Assembly: GCF_001683335.1 (NCBI RefSeq)
Contig: NZ_CP016201.1
Coordinates: 678,330-711,259 of the forward strand
Direction: 5' to 3'
Length of the DNA stretch: 32,930 bases
Source: Selenomonas sp. oral taxon 126
Lineage (GTDB): Bacteria > Bacillota > Negativicutes > Selenomonadales > Selenomonadaceae
Numbering within the stretch: position 1 is the stretch's first letter; each line of letters starts with the position of its first letter. The notes below the pieces were generated by a model. The model saw only the letters and a list, made by a program, of their open reading frames with translations, was not told where the DNA came from and searched no databases. Positions 6,300-15,900 of the stretch are shown here, piece after piece. The translations under genes and the position numbers were made by a program.

Positions 6300-7613
6300 A
6301 TGAAGAAAACTCTGGTATCCGCGCTCGCGGCGGCATTCGTCGTCGGTGCAGCATCGACGACATTTGCGGCGGCGAATCCGTTCAGCGATGTCCCGCGTGA
6401 CCACTGGGCGTACGATGCCGTAACGCAGCTCGCGGCAGACGGCGTGGTCGAGGGCTACGGCGACGGCACCTATCGCGGTGAGCGCAACATCACGCGCTAC
6501 GAGATGGCGCAGATGGTCGCAAAGGCAATGGCGAAGGAAAATATGCCCGTCTCGGACAAGGCACTCGTCGACCGCCTCGCGGCGGAGTTCGCAGACGAGC
6601 TGAATAACCTCGGCGTACGCGTGTCGAAGCTTGAGAAGAACGCCGATATGGTGAAGTGGAACGGCGTGCTTGAGTATACGTATACGAGCGAGCGTTTTGA
6701 AACCTCGGCGCGTGACGAGAGCGGAAAAGGACGCAAGAAGCGCAACACCGACAATTTGCTCTTTCGCCTTGAGCCGACGGCAGAGGTGAACGATCACTGG
6801 TCGGTACACGCACGTCTGGATGCAAATACCAACATGAGCAAGGATGCCGCATGGGATACCGCAAAGGATACGGCAAGCTCAGATGACAAAGTGACCCTCG
6901 CGCGTGCATGGGCGGAGGGCAACTACACGAACTTCAACGTGAAGCTCGGCAAACTGGAAATGCTCTCGGCGGAGGCGTATGCGAAGCCGGGCGCGATTAT
7001 CTTCGACCGCGAATTCTCGGGCGCGGAGGTCTCCTTCGGCAAGGATCTGCAGGTCAAGCTGCAGGCAGGCCGCATGGGCAGCGATGAGTTCTCAAGCGAT
7101 ATCGCGGCAAACTATCAGGGCGCAGAGCTCCAGTACAACGGACGCCTTACGGCGGGGATCGGATACTATCGGCTCAATGCCGCCGACCTCAGCACCATGC
7201 TCAAAGACAGAAAAACGACAATGCCTATCTGGGGGGCAAACCTCGCCTACCGCTTCGACAAGAATAGCTTCCTCTCGGGTGCCTATGCGCACAGCCAGTA
7301 TCTCCAATGGGGCAACATGCCGAAGAAATCCTATCAGGTCACCTACGAGTACAAGGGTGCGGAGCCGGAGGACAAGGGATCGTGGGGCGCATACGTCTCC
7401 TATCGCCAGATCGCCGGTGCTTCCGTTGCGCCGACAACGGACGGCGCGATGGAAGGGACACGCGGCATTGAGATTGGAACAAACTACACGCTCTTTCCGA
7501 ATGTCGTCCTCTCGGCGAAGTACTTCCGCGGCAAAGACTTGTATGCAAAATACCTCGGGATAAATCAGGACAAGACATCGAAGATCTTCGGCCGCGTCGA
7601 ATTCTTCTTCTGA
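6300..7613 (+). CDS. SLH-domain outer-membrane porin (OmpM type), copy 1
   Basis: The 437-residue protein has a signal peptide (residues 1-24, cut after TTFA). One SLH domain follows at about 26-80 (NPFSDVPRDHWAYDAVTQLA). Next is a short coiled-coil segment (LVDRLAAEFADELNNLGVRV) and a long beta-barrel region with alternating aromatic strands, ending VEFFF with a C-terminal Phe. This is the design of Negativicutes OmpM/Mep45 proteins: the SLH domain holds the outer membrane to polyamine-modified peptidoglycan and the barrel forms a diffusion pore. It is a tandem paralogue of the next gene; the first 80 residues are nearly identical and the barrels differ. Confidence 0.9.
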   Translation: MKKTLVSALAAAFVVGAASTTFAAANPFSDVPRDHWAYDAVTQLAADGVVEGYGDGTYRGERNITRYEMAQMVAKAMAKENMPVSDKALVDRLAAEFADELNNLGVRVSKLEKNADMVKWNGVLEYTYTSERFETSARDESGKGRKKRNTDNLLFRLEPTAEVNDHWSVHARLDANTNMSKDAAWDTAKDTASSDDKVTLARAWAEGNYTNFNVKLGKLEMLSAEAYAKPGAIIFDREFSGAEVSFGKDLQVKLQAGRMGSDEFSSDIAANYQGAELQYNGRLTAGIGYYRLNAADLSTMLKDRKTTMPIWGANLAYRFDKNSFLSGAYAHSQYLQWGNMPKKSYQVTYEYKGAEPEDKGSWGAYVSYRQIAGASVAPTTDGAMEGTRGIEIGTNYTLFPNVVLSAKYFRGKDLYAKYLGINQDKTSKIFGRVEFFF

Positions 7614-7633
7614 TTTCCCACGCCTACAAACAG

Positions 7634-7664
7634 ATACCGCCAGCCTCGGTTGGCGGTATTTTTG
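7634..7664 (+). terminator. Terminator after SLH porin 1
   Basis: ATACCGCCA (7634-7642) and TGGCGGTAT (7651-7659) form a perfect 9-bp stem followed by TTTTTG. Confidence 0.85.
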
Positions 7665-7713
7665 TGCGGGATGAATTTTTACGTTACATGACGAAGTTTT
7701 CTGAAATTTCTAC

Positions 7714-7859
7714 TTGACAATCTTTTTCATCCATATATAATGAGAGCTAGTTTCATTACTTACGCGAGGCGAGGAAATGATTCGCCGCAGACACAATGCA
7801 TCTCATTGGAAACATAGGCGAACGCTCCCCTGCCCGCAAATTCAAAAGGAGGAATTCTC
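7714..7859 (+). promoter_or_regulatory. Promoter and conserved leader of SLH porin 2
   Basis: TTGACA (7714-7719), 16 nt, TATAAT (7736-7741) and a leader of about 110 nt that repeats the block at 6154-6299 with only a few substitutions. Because porin 1 ends in a terminator, porin 2 is an independent unit. Confidence 0.7.
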
Positions 7860-9110
7860 ATGAAGAAAACTCTGGTGTCCGCGCTCGCGGCGGCATTCGT
7901 CGTCGGTGCGGCAGGAACGACGTTCGCAGCGGCAAATCCGTTCAGCGATGTGCCACGCGACCACTGGGCATACGATGCTGTGACGCAGCTCGCCGCCGAC
8001 GGTGTGGTTGAGGGCTACGGTGACGGCACGTATCGCGGCGACCGCAACATCACGCGCTATGAGATGGCGCAGATGACGGCGAAGGCGATGGCAAAGGGCG
8101 ACATGTCCGCATCGGACAAGGCGCTTGTCGACCGCCTTGCCGCCGAGTTCGCAGACGAATTGAACAACCTCGGCGTACGCGTATCAAACCTCGAAAAGCA
8201 CGCGGATATGGTGAAGTGGGAGGGTGTGCTCGAATACACCTACACGAGCGAGCGCCGCGAGACCGGCCGACGCGTGAACAACAATAATCTCCTGTTCCGC
8301 CTCGAACCGTCCGCAGAGGTGAACGATCACTGGCATGTCAATGCGCGTCTTGATGCGGAGACCAAGATGAACACGGATGCCGGCGACGATAACGGCGACA
8401 AGGTCACGCTGAAACGTCTCTGGACGCAGGGCGACTACAGCAACTTTACCGTAAAGCTCGGCAAGATGGAGCTGCTCTCCGCCGAGGCGTATGCCGCGCC
8501 GGGTGCGCTCGTATACGACCGCGAGTTCTCTGGTGCGGAGGTGACGTTCGGCACTGATCTGCAGGTCGACTTGAAAGCCGGCCGCGCGAGCGATGAGAAT
8601 CTCACTGATCCCGCAAACTTCCAGTCGGTCGAAGTCCAGTACAACAAGAACAATCTGATGGCGGGCGTCGGGTACTACCGCGGCAACTCGGAGGGGTTCC
8701 GGCCGATCACAGGCGGCAAGGACACGATGAGCATCTGGGAGCTGAACCTCGGCTATCGGTTCGACGGCAACAGCATGCTTTCGGGCGCCCATGCCTACAA
8801 CAAAGACGTGAATCTCGCGAGCAAGTACAAGAAGTCCTATCAGATCACCTATGAGTACAAGGGCGCCGATCCGATGGACAAGGGTTCGTGGGGTGCCTAT
8901 GCCTCCTATCGCTACCTCGGCTTTGCCTCCGCCGCGCCGACGGACGACGGCGCGCCCGAAGGATCGAAGGGGATCGAGCTGGGTGCGAACTACATGCTGT
9001 TTAGGAACGTCGTGCTCTCAGCGAAGTATTTTAACGGAAAGGCCCTTCTGATGCCGCGCCCGGACGATAAGGTGCAGAAGCTCTTCGGCCGCGTCGAATT
9101 CCTCTTCTGA
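7860..9110 (+). CDS. SLH-domain outer-membrane porin (OmpM type), copy 2
   Basis: The 416-residue protein has the same plan as the porin before it: signal peptide, one SLH domain, coiled-coil stretch and C-terminal beta-barrel ending VEFLF. The first 80 residues are almost the same as copy 1 and the middle barrel has several shorter loops. It probably has the same tethering and pore role with a different pore or surface loops. It has its own promoter and terminator, so the two copies can be expressed separately. Confidence 0.9.
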   Translation: MKKTLVSALAAAFVVGAAGTTFAAANPFSDVPRDHWAYDAVTQLAADGVVEGYGDGTYRGDRNITRYEMAQMTAKAMAKGDMSASDKALVDRLAAEFADELNNLGVRVSNLEKHADMVKWEGVLEYTYTSERRETGRRVNNNNLLFRLEPSAEVNDHWHVNARLDAETKMNTDAGDDNGDKVTLKRLWTQGDYSNFTVKLGKMELLSAEAYAAPGALVYDREFSGAEVTFGTDLQVDLKAGRASDENLTDPANFQSVEVQYNKNNLMAGVGYYRGNSEGFRPITGGKDTMSIWELNLGYRFDGNSMLSGAHAYNKDVNLASKYKKSYQITYEYKGADPMDKGSWGAYASYRYLGFASAAPTDDGAPEGSKGIELGANYMLFRNVVLSAKYFNGKALLMPRPDDKVQKLFGRVEFLF

Positions 9111-9132
9111 TTCCCTATCTTCGCCAACAGAG

Positions 9133-9161
9133 TACCGCAGGTTTCGGCCTGCGGTATTTTT
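9133..9161 (+). terminator. Terminator after SLH porin 2
   Basis: TACCGCAGG (9133-9141) pairs with CCTGCGGTA (9148-9156) and is followed by a T run. Confidence 0.85.
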
Positions 9162-9185
9162 GTGCGGCACAATACAGAGGTTTCG

Positions 9186-9214
9186 TTGACGCACGGGAAC
9201 GCGTACGCTGTAAT
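9186..9214 (+). promoter_or_regulatory. Promoter of the truncated yefM gene
   Basis: TTGACG (9186-9191), 17 nt, TGTAAT (9209-9214). The promoter survives although the gene is truncated. Confidence 0.45.
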
Positions 9215-9242
9215 AAAATCAAAGTGCGGCAGGAGGATGTAT

Positions 9243-9380
9243 ATGACTGCAATCAATGCAACGACGGCGCGTAAAAATCTCTATCAGCTCATCTCAGACG
9301 TGAACGAGAGCCGCACCCCCGTGACGATCACGAATGCACGCGGCAAGAACGCGGTGCTGAATTTATCAGTGCTTCCTTAA
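9243..9380 (+). pseudogene. YefM/Phd antitoxin, 3' truncated
   Basis: The reading frame starts MTAINATTARKNLYQLISDV, the N-terminal DNA-binding part of YefM/Phd antitoxins, with AGGAGG 6 nt before the ATG. After GKNAVL the typical continuation (ISEEDW and so on, about 45 more residues) is replaced by NLSVLP and a stop. The replaced part is the end of the small repeated element (9353-9376). No YoeB-type toxin follows. The product, if made, could still bind DNA but would lack the toxin-binding tail. It is the remains of a toxin-antitoxin pair cut by element-linked rearrangement. Confidence 0.8.
9353..9376. repeat. Terminal fragment of the small mobile repeat
   Basis: GGTGCTGAATTTATCAGTGC and the following TTCC, then TTAA, match one end of the complete copy at 31700-31860. 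Only this end is present, so the site is a deletion or recombination scar joining yefM to the receptor operon. Confidence 0.75.
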
Positions 9381-10435
9381 AACCCCCGTGGCGCTGAAAT
9401 CCCATCCTCTTCGGGATAGAGGGCATGGCCGATGATTTTGAGTGCCTCCTCCGTCCGCACCTCCGACGAGTATACATATTCCAAGAGGAGCGGACAAATG
9501 CGTTTTGTCTTGACCACCTTGAGACTGTTCAGCGCTCGGTCGTTTTGAATCCGCGCGAGAACGCGCTCTGCATCCTCCGCGCCATAGCAGACGACAAAAA
9601 GGACATCCGGATCAACGGCAATCAATGTCTCCAAATCAATCATCGGAGCCGTCGCAGGAATCTCACCGCCAAGACGGGTGACCATATCGCCGGCCAGCCG
9701 CGTTGCATCGTAGGAAGCAATCTCCTTGCCCATGAATTCGATCACAAGCGCCTTTTGCTTCGGATAATGCGCGCACCGCGCCCGAATTTCATCAATCGTC
9801 CGATAGACGTCTGCGATCATCTGATCGGCACGGGCTTCCTCGTGCAAAATCTGTCCCATGCCATAGAGGAATCTCATTTCGCTTTCGATGGTTTCCCGAT
9901 GCGCACGTCCCGCCGGACTATTGGTATTCCACGGAACAAAGGTTGTGACGCCGCGCCGATTCCAAAACGTGGTGCTGACAAAGCGCTTGTCCGTGAACAT
10001 ACACTGCTGCGCAATCAGCAGGTCAGGCTGCAGCGATATCAGATATTCAAGGTTTATTTGCCCATACGGCACAATCGGAAGGTCTTTGGCAAGCGCCCGA
10101 TATTCCGGCCGCAAAAATTTCTCCAACGGATACCACGACTCTGCCGCAATAATCCGATCAGCTGCGCCGAACACCAAGAGCGTCTCGATCTCACCGGATC
10201 CGACCACCACAATGCGCTGCGGCACGTCATGAACATACTGGACGTTCTCGCCTACCGCCAGATAATTTGCAACACTGAGATTGATAATGGCGCGTCCGTT
10301 TTCACACACCTCCTCCCCCGTCCGAGCCGAGGGCATTTCCTCGCGGATCGCATCCCTCGTCGGGAGAAAACTCCCAAAGAACCACGCCAAAACACCCAGA
10401 GATACGCCCCATAAAAAGAGCTTCCTAGAAGTCAT
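9377..10435 (-). CDS. Periplasmic metal-chelate-binding protein (FecB/BtuF type)
   Basis: The 352-residue protein begins with an N-terminal hydrophobic segment (KLFLWGVSLGVLAWFFGSFL) that acts as signal or anchor; no lipobox is seen. The rest follows the two-lobed helical-backbone binding proteins of iron-siderophore, heme or cobalamin ABC importers: RIVVVGSGEIETLLVFGAAD, then NLEYLISLQPDLLIAQQ, and later DLETLIAVDPDVLFVV. The ATG at 10435 lies inside the end of the upstream receptor gene (11-nt overlap), so the two are coupled. No permease or ATPase follows; it may use the transporter at 18221-20013. Its stop codon falls in the TTAA next to the repeat fragment at 9353-9376, so the original 3' end may be altered. 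Confidence 0.85.
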   Translation of the reverse strand: MTSRKLFLWGVSLGVLAWFFGSFLPTRDAIREEMPSARTGEEVCENGRAIINLSVANYLAVGENVQYVHDVPQRIVVVGSGEIETLLVFGAADRIIAAESWYPLEKFLRPEYRALAKDLPIVPYGQINLEYLISLQPDLLIAQQCMFTDKRFVSTTFWNRRGVTTFVPWNTNSPAGRAHRETIESEMRFLYGMGQILHEEARADQMIADVYRTIDEIRARCAHYPKQKALVIEFMGKEIASYDATRLAGDMVTRLGGEIPATAPMIDLETLIAVDPDVLFVVCYGAEDAERVLARIQNDRALNSLKVVKTKRICPLLLEYVYSSEVRTEEALKIIGHALYPEEDGISAPRGF

Positions 10436-12566
10436 ATCCGAGACTTAGAACGACGCTGCGCGGCCCATCCAAGGCGACGGTATCATTGCCGCGCGCACAC
10501 CAATATTTTCGGTTGAGTGCGTTGAACACATGCAATCCGACGCGCATGGCGTTCCCGCCGGCAAGCGGCTTTTCATACTGTACGCCGAGATCCAGACGGT
10601 ACCACTCCGGCACCTTCGCCGTATTGGCAGATGTCAGATATGCGGAGCCCGTGTAGGTCAGCCGTCCATACGCCGTCCAATTTGGATCGGCGTTGTACTC
10701 CGCCGTCAGCGTCGCGTTCCACTGTGGAATGGCAGGAATATCTTTGCCGTCATTGACGCCGCCCTTCTGCTTTGCCTGCAGGTACATCAGACCTCCGATG
10801 AGGTTCCATTTGGGCGATACCTCGCCAAACACCGTTACCTGAGCGCCGCGGTTCTGTCTCCGCCCATGATAGCGGTACACCTTGCCCGCATCGGCATATG
10901 CATTTTCCTGTTCGAGCGAGAAAATGCTGAAACTGCCGGCAAGTTTTTTCGTATCCCATTTGACGCCTGCCTCATATTGTTTGGTCATCTGCGGCTTCAG
11001 ATATTCCCCGCCGTTTGCGTATCTCTTCGGAACGAAATAGCCTCTGCCAAGCCCTTCGATATAGTTTGCATAGACCTTGGTCACGGGGTTGAGCGCATAC
11101 ATTACGCCGAAATTCGGACTGACCGCCGATGTGGAATGAGAGTCTGTATAGTCCTTGCCATCATGCGCGCGGAAAACTTTTTCATTCTGATACCGCAGCC
11201 CCAGCAAAAACGACCATTTTTCATCATCCGTAACGAGACGATCCGTCACAGTGACTCCGCTGAGGATCTTCGCTCCGCTGTAATACCACGGATCCAACGC
11301 AACGCCCTCCGGCGTCGTATGACGTGTGATGGAGTTATCGTAAATATTGCCCCGATACGTATTGCTGCCAAACCAATCCTGCCCGCCGCCATTTTCCGAC
11401 ATGCGATCCATCCGGAGAGCAAGATGATGCGTCAGCGCCCCCGCCTTCACCTTGCCGCGCACACCGGCGTCGAAGCTCAGCCTCCAAAAGGCGATGGGCA
11501 CCTCCTCCATATCCGCCTCAAAATTCCCCTGATCGTCGATCAACCTAGGATAATACGACTCATAGCAGGAATTCCAGCCCTCATCGTGGTAGCCGGCATG
11601 GAAGAACGCCTGCCAGTCCTTGGACAGCTCATGCTCGACGGAGAGTGTGAGAATATTGTTGTCATAGCGGTAACGTGACCACGGGAGCTGAAAATTGGCA
11701 TCCCCCGAGGGCGGCGCCGGCAGATCGTGCCCGTTCAAAGACAGAGAAAAGGTCGGCGCAGTCTGATTGACATAGCGATAGCCATAGAGCAGCTGCGCTT
11801 TCGTCTTACTTCCACGATAGTCGAGATTCATGAAAATATTGTGATACGCCATCTTCTCATGATGGAACTCCGTATTGCCATCCGCCGCATCCACATTGAT
11901 GCGGACGCCCCACTGCTTGTCCCGCCCAAAACGCGCGCCAAGATCAAGCGCGTGCTCGTAGTGGCTCTTGCCGGAAAATGTCTCCGTGAACGTGATCCGC
12001 GGCTGATCCTCTGCAACCTTCGGAACGAGATTGATCGAGCCGCCGACGCTGCCATTCATCGAGGCGCCATGCAGAAGCGTATCCGGCCCCGAAACGATCT
12101 CCACGCGCTCGACAAAATTCATCGGAATGGACGACTGCGACAGCATCCCCGAGACACCGTTCAAATAATAATCGTGCGGACTGATGTAAAAACCGCGAAT
12201 GCGTACATCATTATAGGTTCTGTTGCCGGCCGTTGTCACCGTCGGATCCATGGTCGCAAGCTGTACCAATGTATTCCCCGCCTGTTTTGACTGAGCGATG
12301 GATTTTTGCGTCAGCGTGAGCGTATTGAAGGGAACGTCCATGAAGTCCGTATCCCCCATCGCGCCCAGACTGTTTTCCCGCGCGACATGCCCGCCTGCAT
12401 AGACCTCCTCCGTGCGCTCGCTCTGAATCGTCACCGCAGGAAGCACATATTCATCCATCGACTTTTCCTCCTGCGGATCGGCATATGCCTTGCCGACGCT
12501 GAGGAAAAGCCCTCCCGTCACACAGAGCACCAACGACTTTTTGCAAAGCTTCCGATACTTTTTCAT
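10425..12566 (-). CDS. TonB-dependent siderophore-type receptor
   Basis: The 713-residue protein starts at the ATG at 12566 (GGAG before it) with signal peptide KKSLVLCVTGGLFLSVGKAYA. A plug domain follows at roughly residues 75-210 (DVPFNTLTLTQKSIAQ, IRGFYISPHDYYLNGV, VERVEIVSGPDTLLHG). A 22-strand barrel region ends SLGYDF with a C-terminal Phe. This is the FhuE/FpvA-like class that imports ferric siderophores with energy from TonB-ExbBD. The substrate cannot be read from sequence. It forms a two-gene operon with the binding protein at 9377-10435. A TATAAT at 12668-12673 (minus strand) is a possible promoter with a weak -35. Confidence 0.92.
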   Translation of the reverse strand: MKKYRKLCKKSLVLCVTGGLFLSVGKAYADPQEEKSMDEYVLPAVTIQSERTEEVYAGGHVARENSLGAMGDTDFMDVPFNTLTLTQKSIAQSKQAGNTLVQLATMDPTVTTAGNRTYNDVRIRGFYISPHDYYLNGVSGMLSQSSIPMNFVERVEIVSGPDTLLHGASMNGSVGGSINLVPKVAEDQPRITFTETFSGKSHYEHALDLGARFGRDKQWGVRINVDAADGNTEFHHEKMAYHNIFMNLDYRGSKTKAQLLYGYRYVNQTAPTFSLSLNGHDLPAPPSGDANFQLPWSRYRYDNNILTLSVEHELSKDWQAFFHAGYHDEGWNSCYESYYPRLIDDQGNFEADMEEVPIAFWRLSFDAGVRGKVKAGALTHHLALRMDRMSENGGGQDWFGSNTYRGNIYDNSITRHTTPEGVALDPWYYSGAKILSGVTVTDRLVTDDEKWSFLLGLRYQNEKVFRAHDGKDYTDSHSTSAVSPNFGVMYALNPVTKVYANYIEGLGRGYFVPKRYANGGEYLKPQMTKQYEAGVKWDTKKLAGSFSIFSLEQENAYADAGKVYRYHGRRQNRGAQVTVFGEVSPKWNLIGGLMYLQAKQKGGVNDGKDIPAIPQWNATLTAEYNADPNWTAYGRLTYTGSAYLTSANTAKVPEWYRLDLGVQYEKPLAGGNAMRVGLHVFNALNRKYWCARGNDTVALDGPRSVVLSLGYDF

Positions 12567-12789
12567 GCGATCTCCATTCTTTCCAAATATATTACACACT
12601 GCTTCCACAAAACAGATAAGACGCATTGCTCTGTCGTTCTCTTTTATTTTTCTATATTTTCGAGTGCATTATAACATATTTATATTCTGAATAACACAAT
12701 GCTTTATATGATTCTTTTTTATAAATCTCTACCCCCCGAAATTATGGAAATCGCAAAAAAATTCGCTTCGTCAGGTGGGAGAAAACAAA

Positions 12790-12811
12790 AAGCCGACATT
12801 GCTGTCGACTT
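12790..12811 (-). terminator. Hairpin after the hemagglutinin gene
   Basis: AAGCCGAC (12790-12797) and GTCGACTT (12804-12811) form a stem with one mismatch. On the minus strand it is followed by a T-rich run, as expected for the end of the hemagglutinin transcript. Confidence 0.5.
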
Positions 12812-12841
12812 CTTGTTGAGAGAGGTTCTCTTTGGTTTTCA

Positions 12842-12925
12842 GTAGCCTCGCGACACGGGGGAGGGGCCTGTGCGCGGAACGCGTAGACCGCGAAGCGGTG
12901 GAAGGGGCGCCCCCGAGAGCAGCCC
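12842..12925. repeat. GC-rich intergenic repeat, copy A
   Basis: On the minus strand this reads GGGCGCCCCTTCCACCGCTT, then CGCGGT, then CCCCTCCCCCGTGTCGCGAG. The same ordered blocks occur at 21186-21295. It is palindromic in parts and lies directly after the hemagglutinin stop codon. Confidence 0.6.
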
Positions 12926-12926
12926 C

Positions 12927-15900
12927 TCAGTCGAGGCGCAGTCCCTCGATGAGGAGGTCACGCGCAGGTGCAAAGCGATAGATGCCGAGCGTTGCCGTCG
13001 GGATCGGACGCGGCAAGCCGAAGACATAGACCTCCTGCTCGAAGCCTATATCAAAGCGCGGCGCGGCATTCTGTACGAGCGAGGCGATGAGTCCGCCCGG
13101 CAGTGCTGCGGCATGGATGGTGAAGGCAGTCGCGTTGCCCGCCGCCTGCCCAATGCGGTAGTTGCCGAGGATGCCGTCTGTGACGCCGCCGATGCGCCCT
13201 GTGACCCCGTAGCTGCCGGGCGTTTCGGTATTCGTCACCGCACTCTCAAACGTCAAGCCGCCCGCCCCGAGTACGGATGTGTCTTCACCGTCCGCGAAGC
13301 CCTCCGCACGGCCCGTAAAGGAGGGCAGCGCCTCGCCCTGCACAATGCTCTGCGCGTCGGCGGTCAGCGTGAGGTCGCGGTGCGTGATCGAGCCAACGCC
13401 CTGCGTTGTTGTCGCCGCGAGCGTGTAATTCCCCGCATCCGCACCCGCGAGGTCGACACCCGTATAGTTGATCCTGCTTGCTCCGGCGACGTTCTTATCG
13501 TTGAATGTCGCAGTGGCGGCGGCGGCTGTTACGCTGTCACCCGCGATGGTATTGCCGAGCGTCGCGCGGAACTTCGATGCGTCGGCGACTCTCGTGCCGT
13601 CGTAGGTCTTGCTCTGTTCTGCAACTGCGCCAAGCGTCAGCGCACGCCGCGCGATCGTCCCCGTACCTGTGAGTGTGGTCTTGTTCAGCACATAGTTCCC
13701 CGCGCCCGTGCCTGTGAGCGTCAGCCCGCCAAAGGTGACGGCTTTATCTCTGGCGGCATTCTTGTCGGCGTATTTTCCTGTGACGGCAGAGAGTTCGATG
13801 TCCGCGCCCTCGCCCGTGACAAAGCCCGTGAGACTATAGTTCGTCCCCTTCGTGAGGGACTGCGCGACGTTTGCATTGCCGTCGTAGGTCTTGTCAAAGC
13901 GTGCGCCACCCGTGAGCGCGAGGTTCAGCTCCCTCGGCGTGATCCTGCCCGCGTTCTCAAAGGTCTTGCTCGCCGCAAGCGTATAGTTGCCCGCACCCGA
14001 ACCCGTAAGCGCGAGGTTCGTAAAGATGACGTTCTGCTGCGCGCCCGCTGTCTGTGCATCCTTTGTCACGTACGCGCCCTGTGCGGCGGATTCGTTCAGC
14101 GTGACAATGTCCGTGCCCTCGCCCTCGACGACGCCCGCAAGCCGATAGTTCGTACCGCGCACGAGGCTCTGCGTCACGGTCGCATTGCCGTCGTATGTCT
14201 TGGTGAACTGCGTGCCCGCCGTCCCTTCGAGCGTCAGCGCCCTCTTCGCGATGTCGCCCGTTGTCGTGAGGGTGGTCGTAGAGAGGGAATAGTTCCCCGC
14301 GCCCGTACCCGTGAGCGTCAGCCCGCCAAAGGTCACAGCTTTGCCCGTGCCCGCGTTCTTGTCCGTGTATGTGCCCGTCACGGGTGCGAGCGCAATCCCT
14401 GCGCCCTCACCGTTTACGAAATTCGAGAGCGTATAGTTCCCGTCCTTCGTGAGCGTCTGCGTGACGTTTGCATTCCCGTCATAGGTCTTGTCAAATCGTG
14501 CGCCGCCCATCAGTGCGAGATTCAGCTGCTTCGCCGTGATACTGCCCGCTCCCTGCACCGTGCTTGCGGCGATACGATAGTTCCCCGCGCCCGTACCGCG
14601 CAGTGCGAACGTGTAGCTCACCTTGTCTGCCGTCGCAACATCCTTGCTGTTGTATGCCGCGCCCGTGGCGGTCGCCGTGACAAGGCTCTCCTCGCCCGCG
14701 ACGACGTTATTCAGCGTCGCGTGGAACTGCGCTGCGTCTGCGGCGGTTGTGCCGTCGTAGGTCTTGCTCTGCGCCGCGACGCCGCTCATGGTCAGCACGC
14801 GCTGCGTAATGGTCGCGCCGCCGATGAGGTCATAGCCGAGCTGGTCACTGTAGGCATCGTATGTGCCGACATTCTTCCCCGTATTGACGAGGGTGATGTG
14901 CGGATCCGTTGTCGCAAAGACATTGCCGTCGTAGACTTTCGCAAGGCGCTTCGTACCCTTCATCAGACCCGTGAGCAGGGGCGTGGTATGCCCATCGTAG
15001 ATGCGCCACGGCGTGCCCTTGCCGCCCTCGGTGGCGACGAGGGCATTGCCGTGCTCGTCCTTCCAATCCGCGTATGTCGCCGCCAGCTTCATATCCGCCT
15101 CAAGAGCGACCTTGACATCCGTCACGTCAGCCCCATTGCTCGATGCGCCGACCGCCTGCCCTGCGCTGCCCGCCTTCCATACGGCATGGCGAATGCTGCC
15201 GCCGTTCGCCTCCCCCACAATGCCGCCGCTCTTCTGATTCCCTGTGACCGTCCCAGTATTCCATGCATTCTGAAGGCTGCTGTTCTTTATATATCCCGCA
15301 ATGCCGCCGATTTGCTCCAAAACCCCTTTGATTGCGCCCGTATTGCAGACATTCTGAAAAGTACTGCCTTCGTACGCCTCTCCCGCAATGCCGCCGACGC
15401 TCGTCCTCCCCCTGACCTCGCCCGCATTCCATGCATTCTGAAGGCTACTGTTCTTTATATATCCCGCAATGCCGCCGCTTTGAGTCCCAGATCCGCTGAT
15501 AGTGCCCGTATTGCAGACATTCTGAAAAGTACTGCCTTCGTACGCATCTCCCACAATGCCGCCGGCGGTACTACCCCCGGTGACATTGCCCGCATTCCAT
15601 GCGTTCTGAATCCTGCCGCCCAACACATGTCCCACAATGCCGCCGACCCCATCCCTGCTTCCGGCGACCGTCCCGGAATACGAGACGTTCCGAATGACAG
15701 CCTTCTTTGCAAACCCTACAATACCGCCGACCCAACTCATCGCCTTCACATTGCCATCCCGGAGGGAAAGATTTTCGATGGTCGCCTCCTTGACAGTGCC
15801 AAACAGCCCGACCTTGAGGTCAAACCGACGATTGATATACAGCCCCCGCAGCGTGTGTCCCGCGCCGTCCAATCGTCCCGTAAATTCGTTGCTCCCATCT

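Noticed and set aside
12567-12926. Search for a cobalamin or other riboswitch before the TonB receptor genes
   Set aside because: No conserved riboswitch core was seen here or upstream of 23517; only promoter-like and repeat sequence is present.
15257-15592. Regular repeats considered as a CRISPR array
   Set aside because: The repeats are 168 bp long, in frame and code for GLUG motifs; there are no unique spacers of constant length.
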